Shown: piece after piece, positions 43,607 to 54,642 of the stretch
How positions within the stretch are numbered: the first letter of the stretch is position 1
How the letters are laid out: the number at the start of each line of letters is the position of its first letter
Origin: Hemileia vastatrix
Lineage: Eukaryota > Basidiomycota > Pucciniomycetes > Pucciniales > Zaghouaniaceae
DNA: 64,000 nucleotides
Assembly: GCA_030280995.1 (NCBI GenBank)
Contig: JASXTE010000017.1
Location: 22,188,998 to 22,252,997 of the forward strand
Reading direction: 5' to 3'
Position numbers and translations under genes: made by a program
Notes under the pieces: model-generated
Seen by the model: the letters and a program-made list of their open reading frames with translations, nothing else
Databases searched by the model: none
Told to the model about the DNA's origin: nothing

Positions 43607-46590
43607 AAATTATTCATTAAAAGGTGAAATTAAATCTCTACACAATGAGTTGAAAAAGCTAAAAAATGATTTCCATGCACTAAGTACCAAACACACAGTT
43701 TTTGAGGACAGAAATGTTTACCCCTTGTAAAAGTGAATGACCAGATATCTGAAATTCCAACAATAGGAAACTATGTGTCTGGCCTGCAGGAAAAATTTTC
43801 AGCCTTAAACATCAATCATTATGGTGTAGATGAGGGTGCTTAAAATAAGCTGCGTAAGAATAAGAGAAAGGAACCTGAACAGTGCAAGTCTTTTCTTCCC
43901 CATATTTCAGCCAGTAAAAAAACTGAAAATGAGTCTGTAAAATCTTTTTCTACTAGCAAAAAATCTTGTAATAGTCATGTACCAATTGTTTCTGTAAATA
44001 ATGAAATTTATGAACACCTGGCTAAACTTCAAGAATTAATAATGTTAAATAATTCAAACCAAAAGATGGACCATCCCAGTAACCAGAAAAATTGGCCTAA
44101 ACTGGATCAATATCCCACTTTTGATGGTGACTCTTCATCTGACTGGCAACACTTTGTTCAGAGAATTGATAATCTGAAAAACTCTTATAAATTTCCAGAT
44201 GAAGAAATTGTCTCTAAATTAATTTCTTTATTTTCCAATGTAGGTTTAATGTGGTATGAATCTGTCTTACTGGACAATCAAAATTATACTTGGAAAGAGT
44301 TGAAAACCTTGATTGAAAATTAATTTTTTTGTTCCAAATTCAGGCTTGCCCAGCAGAGATTATATGAGAATGCTAAATATGTGTCCTCCTCTCCTGAAAA
44401 ACCTATTGTTTTCCTTATGAAAATTACAAAAATTTTTAGAGCCATGGATCCTAAAATGGATTATGATATTTGGAGAGATAAAATTTTCTATAAATTACCG
44501 AATTCTCTGAGAGATTTGATTTTGGCAAGGACTGAACATGTGAGAGAGAATTCTTCCTTAATGAATATCTGTAATGAATTCCTACCAAATCATAGATATG
44601 AACCAAGGAATCATCCAGTTAAATCTTATCATGACCAACAAAAGCCCTCCACAAAAATTTCAGAAAAACCTGGCAGACCCTCTGCGCAGTTGCTCCAAAG
44701 AAATAAGCAACTAATACTTGTTTTAAATGTAACAAACCATGGCAAAAAGGACATATTTGTGACAAGAAAATTCTTCTTGTTGAAAAAAATGAGGAATCTG
44801 AAAATACTCAAGCTGATATTGATGATTCCTCCAGTGACTGTAATAGAAATATCCCTTATGACCATGAGTCTTCTCAGGAAGTTCTGGTTTTAGACAGTGA
44901 TATCAAATATTTAGATAATTGGTCTGATAATTGTGATATCGACTTATATTCTGTAGAAAATGCTGAAGTAATTAGAGATATTACTGACACTTCCATTTTA
45001 ATATCACCTTTGAGAGCACCAGTTATCATTAATGGTAAAAATGTTGAGGTTATTCTTGACTCTGGTGCTGGAGGAAGTGTAGTGTCTGAAAAAGCACTTG
45101 CTTCTGTAGATGAGGATTATCAATGCAAATTATTGCCTATAAAATCTGAAGAATGGAAAGGTTATGGTTCTGTTTTATGTTTTATTGGAAAATAAATAAC
45201 CACTGTATTCTTTATATATAATGGTGGTTTTTTCAGAGCTATTTGTGAATTTTTTGTGATGAAAAATGACAATTTAAGCAATTGGTTTATCATAGAAAAT
45301 GATATTTTAACCATGTTTGGCATTAAATTGGATCCTGCAAACAATTGTTTTACTTTGGGAATAAATGGGAAAAGTAAATTTAAAATTTCTTCTTCTAAAA
45401 AGCATTCTGCACCCTTTTTAAAATCTTGTCATTCTTTGATCCAATTTGAAGCTAGACAGACAGAGGAAATGAATGTATTATTGTCTGAAATTGAAACAGC
45501 TTCATTTGGTTATCAATTAACTGATGACCAAAATAATTCAATAGTAGCCTTAATTACATCTTTCCCAATGGCTTTTTCTCATGGTTCCCATGTGTTAGGC
45601 TTGGTTAAAGATGAATTGAAAATTTCTCTATCCTGAAATTTGGGTGAAATACCTCCTAGCCTAAAAAAAACCTTACCCTGCTTCTCCCACAAAGAGAAAA
45701 GATATAGAAGATAATATCTCCACTTTATTGAGTATGAATATTATTGTAAAAGTAGATGTTACACCAAAATATTTTGTCATCTCTCCAATTTTAATCTCTT
45801 ATGAAAAAGATAAAGCTAGACTTTGTGGAGATTATAGAGCATTAAATACTTATACTGTGGATGATATTTACCCATTACCCAGAATTAGCTCTATACATGC
45901 TACCTTATTCATAAGCTGTCTGGATGGTAATAAAGGTTATCATCAAATACCTGTTGAACAGTCTTCCCAAAATTATTTGCTAATTGCAACCCATATGGGA
46001 ATTTACAAATATTTTAGGATGCCTTTTGGCCCTAAAAATGCCCCTTCACTATTCCAAAGAGTGATGGATAAGACATTTCATTAAGAAATAATTGAAGGTT
46101 GGTTAATGGTTTACATTGATGACATCATAGTTTTTTATAAAACTTTTGATGAACATTTACAACACTTGAATAAAGTCTTCCAGAAAATGGATGAAATTAA
46201 CATGACTTTATCCTTAAAAAAGTGTAAATATGGGTTTCAATCCTTAAAAGTCCTGGGTCATGTTGTGTCTGGCTTACAGATCTTTGTAGACCATGAAAAA
46301 GTTGCTGCTATCCAAAATGTGTCAGCACCAACTTCTGTAAAAGAAATACAGAGTTTTTTGGGAATGTGTAGCTACTATAGACAATACATAAAAAATTATC
46401 AAGTCATAGCCTTACCACTTACCAAACAAACAAGAAAAGATGTAGCTTATATATGGAATGAAGACAGTCAAAGATCTTTTGATACATTAAAAAGATGTTT
46501 AATGTCAGCTCCAATCCTTGCCCTTCCACATTTTAATAAGCCTTTTGTTCTTTATACAGATGCAGGTTTTATTGGGTTTGGAGCTGCTTA
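43607..46590 (+). pseudogene. C-like pol remnant: capsid to RNase H
   Basis: Broken frames: capsid (NQKNWPKLDQYPTFDGD near 44080), knuckle region shifted in frame (near 44715-44765), protease LDSGAGGS (near 45055), RT fragments (45728-46084 with GDYRALN; YIDDIIVFYK near 46108), RNase H start (LYTDAG near 46552). It ends at 46590 in RNase H, where a B-like LTR fragment begins; integrase and 3' LTR are gone. Confidence 0.9.
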
Positions 46591-46837
46591 ATTACTTATT
46601 ATCACTTAAGAAAAGTATATTATGACTTCATTAACACCTTAATAAGTACTTATAGGCTATTGATAAGCTATTTAAACTACTATAAGTCATATAATAGTGT
46701 AATAATTATATATATGTGTATTATAATCATATATACAAGTATTTTAACCTTATTTTTAAGTAATAAGCTTAATGTAATTAAGGTTATCTTATTTTAAACA
46801 TAAGAATTTCTCAGTCCTGGAGATACCTAAGCTAAAA
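46591..46837 (-). repeat. B-like LTR end fragment
   Basis: Follows the last 250 bp of the B LTR (16690-16944): TCACTTAAGAAAAGTATATTATG, TAAGCTATTTAAACTA, CTCAGTCCTGGAGATACCTAAGCT, ending at 46837. It truncates the C-like pol on the left and the old D gag on the right. Confidence 0.65.
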
Positions 46838-47982
46838 ACAAATTCCATAATTATAGGAAGTTTCTGGCTCAGTTGGAGCCAGTGGTGAATTATTTGGTGG
46901 ATATACAGGAGTTGGAGAGTACTGTCTCTGCAAGGGATATTTTCTGGTCTGCTGTGGCTAGGAATTTGAGAATTGATGTGTTAAAGGAGTTTTTAAAGAA
47001 AGATAAAATGAAGATTCTTCCTAATGGGAATCAGAAATATCCTGCTCTTTCTGTGGTGAAGGAGTTTGTGGAGAATCATCTGAAACTTTTGGCAGTGGAT
47101 TCTTTCCAGGAAGCTAGCACCAAGTATGTTAGCAAGGTCAGTGAAGCTTTTTCTGAATATGTGGAGGAGTCTAGAAAGAAGGAAAGTGTAAAAAAGGGGA
47201 AGGCTCCTGAGAAGACTTTAGAGGTTGACCCTGTGGTGGAGCAGTTGGCTTATCTGACAAAAAAGCTACATATTTTTGTTCAGGAGGCTCAGAAGGCCAA
47301 TAAGGCTCCATCTCAGGCTAGAGATTTTGATAGGAGGGTTGGTAGGAGTGATCCTTGGTCTGCTCTTATTGTAGCAGGAAGAGCCACAAGTACAATGATT
47401 GTTGGGAACTGATTAGGGATGTTTCTGAAGGGAAGGTGGAATTTGATGGGAAAGTGTTCAAGTTCCCAGATGGTTCTTTTGTGAAGCCCAATGATGGTCA
47501 GGCTCCAGTGGACTTGGTGAGGAGGAGACATAATGTCAACTCAAGGAGGCCATGATTTGAAGATTTTCCTAATGAGGCTTCTTCTTATGGTAGAGGTGGA
47601 GATGATGGAAAGGGCAAGGGAAAGGAGGCTAATAGAGTCTCATTTAAATATTCCTTTGGTGTTTTGGAGTTGTATTCTTGTGGTGGAAAGTCATGTGGGG
47701 AATGCTTGGCTGGTGTGTATGATGTGGAAGCAGGAAATGTGGGAAGGCCTAAGAGTAGCTCTCAGGCCCAACCAAAGCCTAAATATTCAGAGATGGATCC
47801 TAATCTGAGTTCAGCTAGGAAGAAGTACAGCAAAGAGTAGCTGAATAAAATGCAGAAGGGTATTGCAGATATGGGCCCCCCTATTTTTGGAGCATTGGAC
47901 ATGAATGGTGAGCCAATGCCTATGGATGTTGATTCTGACTCTGAGGAGGATGTCTCTTTGGCTTCATTTCCAAATATTGCAG
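46838..47982 (+). pseudogene. Old D element, gag middle part
   Basis: Frame 46873-47412 matches residues 130-300 of the intact D Gag (QLEPVVNYLVDIQEL, DIFWSAVARN, LPNG, YVSKVSEAF, QEAQKANKAPS). The knuckle follows in another frame (VCSYCSRKSHKYNDCWEL near 47355), then the FPDGSF-KP-DGQAP segment. Frameshifts and stops are present. It is cut at 47983 by the nested D element and continues at 55756. Confidence 0.88.
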
Positions 47983-49050
47983 TGTGGTAGCCTAAAGTTT
48001 AGTATGGCACCTAAGGTTTTATTTAATTTATTTGAGTTTTAAATATGAAGAAATTGGTCAAGAGCAAATGCCTACACAAAAACAATTTATTTTACGGAGA
48101 AAACTTATTTTTACGGTCTGAAAAGTTTATAAGTATTAAGTCGAGTCACTCAAGAACCTTAGGAAATTTTTCCAGAATTTTTACTATTTTTCTTATATTT
48201 TTAAATGAATTTTAAAGTTTTATAGAAATACTTGTGTTTTTAGAAAAATACTTAACTTTGATGAATTTTCACAGGGTGGTTAGAGCTGCGCAGACTACGA
48301 AAACTAGTTGGGAATGTAAAGGAGAAGTGGCTCCATCATGTGTAATTTTTCTAGATTTTTTATTATAGTTTTAAAGGTTCTAATTGAGTCCGGACGGACT
48401 CCGCTTGGACTCCATTTGGACTCCGTTTGGACTCCGCTTCGGCTCCGTACGAGCTCCGGATTGACTCTGGCTGAGCTCTGGAGGGGAAAACTTAAGCACG
48501 TGACTAGGAATACTTAAGAGCCTCTCAAACTCAAAATTGAGGGGGGGATACAACATACAGCTTAATCATTGACCACCACAGTCTCATTTTTTATTACTCA
48601 ACAAATTAAAATAAACTGTAATACCCTTATAACTTTATATTTTATATATAACATTTTAGAAATACTACTCAGCAATTTAAATCACACTTCATACAGAGTA
48701 TCTTTAGAAAGGTCTTCATCACTGGGACTTGATTATTGCTGACTCATAAAAATTCAAATTATTATAAAAACATAAAAGTCAATCTTTTCAGATCTTTCAC
48801 TGGTACACCTTAATTGTTGTTATCAGTATTTCTTTTCTCAACAGCCACTTTTATTTAAATCTCAATAAGCGTTAATTATTTTAGAGTTTCATTACTTTTA
48901 TCAATCAGATCCAAGTAGACATGTTAGCTTAGTGATTTAGAATTCCCATTTTGTTATTTTTATTGGAAGGACGGGGTTTTCAGATAAATCCACATATCTC
49001 ATCTGGATTCTGCTTACAGCAAGGCGACTGTAAGAGTTTACCTTACCATA
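47983..49050 (+). repeat. 5' LTR of nested D element
   Basis: TGTGGTAGCC...TTACCATA, 1068 bp. Contains a short GGACTCCG-type tandem array (48388-48460) that is longer in the 3' LTR. Confidence 0.88.
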
Positions 49051-49227
49051 GTTGGCGCCCAACATGGGGTTTCGATTTCTCTAGCTTTCTTTAAAGACTT
49101 ACTTGGATCAAGAACGTTCTTAGCCTGGAAGAGGCTTATTTTCTGGAACTCTAATTGGATTTTTGTTATTGGCCTGCAAGAGGCTTGTTATTTTATCAAT
49201 TTTTAACGCTTTTCATTACTTATTGGG
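49051..49227 (+). promoter_or_regulatory. Primer-binding site and leader hairpins of nested D element
   Basis: TGGCGCCCAACATGGGG at 49053-49069 is the primer site. The leader has two similar hairpins, GCCT-GGAAG-AGGC (49123-49135) and GCCT-GCAAG-AGGC (49172-49184), each followed by TT(A/G)TT-like sequence. Confidence 0.65.
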
Positions 49228-51645
49228 ATGTCTTCTTCTGCTGTTGCTTCTGGATCTCCTCAAACTCTTACTCCCTCTGTTAGGATTGTTTCTTGGGATG
49301 GCCCAAAGTTTGATGGGGAGGAGGTTAAATGGTTCATTAGCAGGTATGAAGCTGCTGCTGCTGTTGATGGTGCTTCCCATGTGGATATGGTGAAGCAAGT
49401 TATGTTTTTTATTGCGGATAGGGAGGTGGAAAAAGAGGTTATTGCTATGCAGGCATTCAAGGACAAGGATTGGGTTAAGCTTTCTAAAGCTGTGGTTGAT
49501 AGATGGGGTGTTAGGTTTACTATGATGGACCTCAATAAAATTGTTGGGGACTGGAAAGCAAAAGGTGGAGTTTCTTCTATGGCTGACTTCAAAAAGCTCT
49601 GTGTTCAGTTTGATGAAGTGGTGGAATATCTCATACTGGTGGACGAGTTAGTGCATGAGAACCAAGCAAAAGATTTGTTTTTGTCAGCATGCAGCAGGGA
49701 TATTCGAATGGACGTCTTGAAGGATCTTTCAAGAAAAGATTTGATGAAGGAACTGCCTAATGGTGAGCAGAAACTGCCGGCTCTCGAGGTTATCAAGGAT
49801 AACATTCAAGCCCATCTAAAGTTATTGGCGTTGGACAAATATCAAGAGTCATGCACTCAATATGTTAGCAAGGTTAGCAAAGTTTTGGCCGAAAACAATG
49901 ATATTATGGTCAAAGCCCAGGAGGCCAAGAAGGCACAAATGGGATTACCTGCTGCTAAAGTTGAGGGCAATGTAGATAATAAGATGGTTGATCACTTGGC
50001 CAATTTAACGAAACAATTAAAAATATTTGTTCAAGAGACTCAGAAGGCCAATAAGGCCCCAATTGCTTCTTTGTTGACGTCGACTTCTTATCAATCTAGA
50101 GGCTATGAACGTCAAAATTATAATGGCAATAATAACGGTAACCGCTTCCCAGGCAATGGGAGAAATGGTGGGAATGGTGGTAATGGATATAGAGGTGGCT
50201 ACTTTGAGCCAAAGGTGTGCTCCTATTGTAATAGGAGAGGGCACAGAGCAACAGTTTGTTTTGCTCTTGATAAGGATATGGATGCTGGGCCAGTTTTATT
50301 TGATGGTAAAGTTTATAAATTTCCTGATGGTTCGTTCATCAAGCCCAGTGATGGACAGTCTCCTTCTGATTTGGTCAGAAGAAGTTTAACGGCTGAAAGG
50401 AGAGCCAGACTTGAAGAGGTGACGGATGAAGATGTTAATGCCAAGGGTGGCAAAAATGGTAATGGTAATGGTGGAAAAGCTGACAAAGTTAAAGAGAAAG
50501 AGGTCAGTAAAGCTACATTTTCTACTTCTTTTGGAGGTTTAGAGCTGGCAACAGTTGCCCAAGTGGAGGGTAGTTGTATGGCCGGCGAATACGATGTTAA
50601 TGCTGCTAGAAGAGCAGCTGCTACTAAGGCAAAGAGTAGCATTCAGAGCCAATTGAGGGCTAATCCTGGCAAGGCAAATAACAAAGTGAACCCTTACTCA
50701 AAGGACAAAAATTCTAGTGCTCAAACTGCCGCCAACAAATTGAACCCTTACTCTAAGGACGAATTATATAAAATGCAGAAGGGGATTGCTGATATGGGGC
50801 CCCCTAGTTATGGCAAGTTTGATTTAAATGGTGAGCCTATGCCAGAGGATGATTCAGAATCTGAGGAGGACGTACCGTTGGCGTCTCTACCCAGACCAAG
50901 TTTTAGTGGTCCCATCCCAATGGAGGGTGTAAGAAGGACTAGCGATGGATCAGGATTAGTGCAAGAAGCTGGTGAAGGAGTTAGGGTTATAGAAAGTGAA
51001 GATGTTATAATGGGGGGTGAAGATGGCTTGGTTGGACCTCAAGAGGTACCCAGGGCCAAGGTTGTAAAATCAAAGGTCCAGTATGAGCGGCCAGTAGTTT
51101 CTGGTCAAGCTAATGCAATGGACGCAGTTTTGAATAGGGTGAATCAACTGCAGATTCCCTTATCTTTGGGGGAGTTATTTACAATTAGTCCGGCGCTTGC
51201 TGAAAAGCAAAAGAAGCATTTGACGAGGCTCCGGGTTTCCACTGGAGAGGTGGAATATATTTGTGAAAATGCTGAAAAGTTTGGGGAAGATGTAGATACG
51301 CATTTTTCCGCTCCCCTGGGTTACCTGGTGGTAACTCTTAACGGTAAAGAAGTAAAGGCCTTGGTCGATTCAGGGTCTCAAATTAATTTAATTTCATTGG
51401 AGCAAGCGAAGAGTATAGGCTTGCCAATTAAAAGTGGAACTGGGGGAAACCTCAGAGGCATTGGAGGGCATGCAACAGAGCTGATGGGTACAGCTGAGCA
51501 TGTCAGGTTAGGCATTGGTGGATCTGTTGGTAAGGTTCACTTTTATGTGGCCAGAGGAGCAGTCAAAACTGTTCTGGGTGGTCCTTTTTTGATGGATTTT
51601 GAGGCCAGGATAGGGTATCAAGCTGGCATGGGGATTAGTTTGTAA
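49228..51645 (+). CDS. Family D Gag-protease
   Basis: 805 codons, intact. Capsid-like N-terminus (VRIVSWDGPKFDG, residues 17-230), Gly/Asn-rich linker (about 290-330), canonical CCHC knuckle CSYCNRRGHRATVC (about 332-345), long linker, and a C-terminal aspartic protease with LVDSGSQINLIS (about 712) and the flap-side text GPFLMDF. Gag assembles particles and protease matures them. The stop TAA at 51645 falls where the older copy reads SLDLTGEYDRRLH; the frame stays open after it (ITGEDMRRLHMQL, then CQCCVCTKKRHIKR) to about 51837, so the stop may be a mutation or a readthrough site. The start at 49228 is the first ATG of the frame. Confidence 0.9.
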   Translation: MSSSAVASGSPQTLTPSVRIVSWDGPKFDGEEVKWFISRYEAAAAVDGASHVDMVKQVMFFIADREVEKEVIAMQAFKDKDWVKLSKAVVDRWGVRFTMMDLNKIVGDWKAKGGVSSMADFKKLCVQFDEVVEYLILVDELVHENQAKDLFLSACSRDIRMDVLKDLSRKDLMKELPNGEQKLPALEVIKDNIQAHLKLLALDKYQESCTQYVSKVSKVLAENNDIMVKAQEAKKAQMGLPAAKVEGNVDNKMVDHLANLTKQLKIFVQETQKANKAPIASLLTSTSYQSRGYERQNYNGNNNGNRFPGNGRNGGNGGNGYRGGYFEPKVCSYCNRRGHRATVCFALDKDMDAGPVLFDGKVYKFPDGSFIKPSDGQSPSDLVRRSLTAERRARLEEVTDEDVNAKGGKNGNGNGGKADKVKEKEVSKATFSTSFGGLELATVAQVEGSCMAGEYDVNAARRAAATKAKSSIQSQLRANPGKANNKVNPYSKDKNSSAQTAANKLNPYSKDELYKMQKGIADMGPPSYGKFDLNGEPMPEDDSESEEDVPLASLPRPSFSGPIPMEGVRRTSDGSGLVQEAGEGVRVIESEDVIMGGEDGLVGPQEVPRAKVVKSKVQYERPVVSGQANAMDAVLNRVNQLQIPLSLGELFTISPALAEKQKKHLTRLRVSTGEVEYICENAEKFGEDVDTHFSAPLGYLVVTLNGKEVKALVDSGSQINLISLEQAKSIGLPIKSGTGGNLRGIGGHATELMGTAEHVRLGIGGSVGKVHFYVARGAVKTVLGGPFLMDFEARIGYQAGMGISL

Positions 51646-51815
51646 ATCACTGGTGAAGATATGCGGAGGTTACATATGCAGTTAGCGCCTCCTGGAGATG
51701 AAGGTTGGGAAACACGGCCAGGGATTACTACTCTGTGCCAGTGTTGTGTTTGCACCAAGAAGCGGCATATAAAACGGACGGCTTCTGGTGAATTATGTTT
51801 GTTGGAAAGGGATGA

Positions 51816-52493
51816 ATGCCCTCATTTTTTGGGGTAGCTGGGGCTGATCACTCTAATGTTGTAATCTCTCCTCAGGATGAGATCCCGGATTGCAATAGGT
51901 CAGCTCACTTGGAGATGATTCAAGTGGATTCTCAATTATTTTCTGTTAATATTACTTTGGAGTGCAAATACCTTATGGACTTTTCTATATGTTTATTGGA
52001 TTTACCCTGTTTTTCTATTAAATTTAAAAATGGTGAAAAAGGCAAAATGGGCCAAATTAGGTTGGATAAAAATTGGAAGAATATGTTTTATGACCTCCAG
52101 CAAGAGGTTAAACTGCAAGTATCTCCTTCTATTTTGGACCTCCAGCAAGAGGGTAAACTGCTAAAATCTTATCAAAACCCGATTAAAAATCTTAGTATAA
52201 TTAAAACACAAAAAAATAATTTATGTGAAAAGGTTGTTCTGGACCTCCAGCAAGAGGTTAAACTGCAAGTATCTCCTTCTATTTTGGACCTCCAGCAAGA
52301 GGGTAAACTGCAAAAATCTCATCAAAATCCAATAAAAAATCTCAGTATAATTAAAACACAAAAAAATAATTTTTGTGAAAATTCAATTCCGGTCCTCCAG
52401 CAAGAGGTTAAACTGCCAACTTACTTTACGGGTGATTTACTGTTGGATAAGGGAAGCAAAGGTGTTGGAAAATCTGTTTATAAATTAGACTAG
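51816..52493 (+). CDS. Short D ORF with tandem LDLQQEVKL repeats
   Basis: 225 codons. Residues 1-60 match the start of the PR-RT linker ORF of the old D copy (56607): QDE-P-C-RS-LE--QVD-QL. The rest consists of tandem units of about 150 bp (near 52090-52230 and 52241-52380) coding LDLQQEVKLQVSPSILDLQQEGKL..., each carrying CCTC-CAGCAA-GAGG hairpins followed by TTAAACTG or GTAAACTG. RT does not follow. It is probably the surviving N-terminus of pol after deletion; a function for the truncated protein is doubtful. Confidence 0.55.
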   Translation: MPSFFGVAGADHSNVVISPQDEIPDCNRSAHLEMIQVDSQLFSVNITLECKYLMDFSICLLDLPCFSIKFKNGEKGKMGQIRLDKNWKNMFYDLQQEVKLQVSPSILDLQQEGKLLKSYQNPIKNLSIIKTQKNNLCEKVVLDLQQEVKLQVSPSILDLQQEGKLQKSHQNPIKNLSIIKTQKNNFCENSIPVLQQEVKLPTYFTGDLLLDKGSKGVGKSVYKLD

Positions 52494-52634
52494 GGAAAGG
52501 AGAAAAGGGAAAAATTTAAAAATGAAATAAAATATTTTTCTAATTTTTTTTATTCCGATTCTGGCGACAAAGAAGATTCATTTGATGAAATTTTTAATGG
52601 CGATACAAAAGTAAATGTTTTACCTCAAGTTTAT

Positions 52635-53419
52635 TTAGATGTGGACGGGAACTCTAGGGAAGCTTGGATTAGGTTCTGGTAGTTCATAAGCTGAATATGG
52701 AATTGGAGAACCGGTAGACGCTTATCAAATTAAAATATCAGCAATATTAAAAACCTGAAGATTAAGAAAATAAAAAGGGACAACTAACCTGTGTCAACAC
52801 TATCAAGATCATAGATAAATGGCTTACTTGGTAATGGAGTGGGATTTTTTATGTTTAAAAAATGATTTTTAATTTTTGATAGATGAGGAGGACTGGTGTT
52901 GGATTTGGAGTTTGAAGTAGATGTTCTGGGCTTTTTGGATGAAACAAGAGAAGATGAAGATTGCTGGCTATTATAGGACCTTTTGTGCTTCAAGATGTTG
53001 GAAGTAGGAGAAGAATTGTTTGAAGGTTGAAGCATGGACCTGGGAGCAGTAAGAGTTCTTGGGGGAGTAGCAGCAAGTCTAGATTGGAGAGAACGACCCA
53101 GAGGATTAGGTGATGAAGAAAGATTTAAATAGGCTGATGGAGAAAAAGGGATAGGATCTTTAGAAGTTGATGGAATAGGGGGTGGAGTAGAAGGTGAAGA
53201 AGAAGGAGGAGCTTTGCAGAAGGAGGTGAAGCTAGTAGCAGTAATGGGGAAAGAACCACAATTCAATCCAGAACATTTTCTTTTCTTCTCATAACAGGAT
53301 AAACAGGCCCTGTTATAAGTGTGCTTTTTCCAGTTGAAAGTGAAGATACATTCCCTATGGGTGAAAGCACAATATTTGCAAGATTGATCAGCTGAAGCAA
53401 TGAAGTCAGTAGGTTTCAT
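52635..53419 (-). CDS. Antisense Zn2Cys6-like accessory gene of family D
   Basis: Minus strand, opposite to gag. Exon 1 is 53419-52789 (start MKPTDFIASADQ). The cluster at residues 14-51 has spacing C-x2-C-x6-C-x14-C-x2-C-x6-C and ends in a basic CLSCYEKKRKC, typical of fungal binuclear zinc clusters that bind DNA. A long Ser/Pro/Lys-rich disordered region follows. Without splicing the frame stops at 52784 (211 residues). A plausible intron 52788-52721 (68 nt; GTTAGT, GCTGAT branch-like, AAG) leads in frame into exon 2 (52720-52635), about 238 residues in total. It is intact in an element that has lost RT and integrase. Spacing equals the antisense gene of family A, but the rest is unrelated by eye. 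Role in element or host transcription is inferred. Confidence 0.65.
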
Positions 53420-53513
53420 CTTGTTAGGAGATATTTTTTTGAAGAAGAAAACTTGAAACTAGGATGAAGAAAGCTGGTGGCAAAATCTGGGTTCAAGGAT
53501 AGAGAAGTTGTTA

Positions 53514-53982
53514 GGTCCACCAAGACCCTAAACTGGACTATTATCAAGCTGTTGGGTCCACCATGACCTTAAACTGGATTTCTTATCGATAAAATGTTTG
53601 GTCCACCATGACTTTAAACTGGTAGTTCATTCATTGTTTAGTCCACTATGACTTTAAACTGGAAAATTAATATCTTCAGGATAATTCAATATTCATTGGT
53701 CCACTATGGCCTTATACTGGATTACTTGTTGATCAAATGTTTGGTCCACTATGACATTAAACTGGATTATCAAATTTATTCAATCTTTGGTCAAGCCTAG
53801 GGCTTATTTAGGAATATATCAAGTTATTTATGCGCTTAAACAATCTCTGGTCCACCAAGACCATAAACTGGCAATTGATTATATGTTTGGTCCACCAAGA
53901 CTTTAAACTGGAATGTCAATCTTGTTTGGATAACTCAATTCAATCTTTTAATTTATCACTGTCCACTAAGACTCTAAACTGG
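53514..53982 (+). repeat. Array of nine GTC/GAC hairpins with TTTAAACTGG tail
   Basis: Copies at 53514-53536, 53555-53577, 53600-53622, 53640-53662, 53698-53720, 53743-53765, 53849-53871, 53889-53911 and 53960-53982. Each reads (G)GTC, loop CAC(C/T)A(A/T), GAC(C), then TTAAACTGG or a close variant. Spacers of 20-80 bp are AT-rich and unrelated. No gene lies in 53420-54642 apart from this array and AT-rich DNA. Confidence 0.75.
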
Positions 53983-54642
53983 TTATTCAATCATTTCTGG
54001 AATTGGGTGCTGATAAGCTTTAGGAGGTTAAAATTTTAGGTGGTGATGATGCTAAGGAAAGCATAATGGTTAATTAGGTGAAATTTGTGGCGGTTTAACA
54101 TGGTCTAAAGTTAATATTATTATTGGATGCCTGGCAAAAGTATTTTATGGGTTTGCTGTATAGTAAAGTTTGAAAATTGTGATGAAGTTATCAGAAGTTA
54201 GGATGGTAGTTGGATTTTAGGGAATAATTTTTTTAGTGCCTCAGTGTTAGGCCATTTTTGGTGTGAAGCTTGGAGGACCTTATGGCGAGATTGGAATCAT
54301 AGAATTTGGCTCAGTGGGGGGCCCTATGAGGTTGGAATCAGGAGTATTCGGCTCATAGGAAGATCCACTCTCTCAATGCTGTGACAAGAAGGAAGACTGG
54401 TATATGGGAGTCTGAAGGGATTCAAACCTTGCTCTCAGTAGTGGAATCATCACAAGATTTATTTTATTTTATGTTATATCAAGCCAGAGAAGAAGAAACA
54501 ACGTTTTTATTTTAAAAATTAAAAGAAGACCAGCTAAAACAAATTTATCAAATTATTTTATTAGAAAGGATAATTCTTTTGGAATTGCTCAACCACTTAT
54601 GCAAAGTTTTAAGAATGGGGACATTCTTAATTGTAGGGAGGA

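Noticed and set aside
54240..54400. Possible coding exon with repeated GGAATCA segments
   Set aside because: Short imperfect duplication in the 3' non-coding part of the D element; all frames broken.
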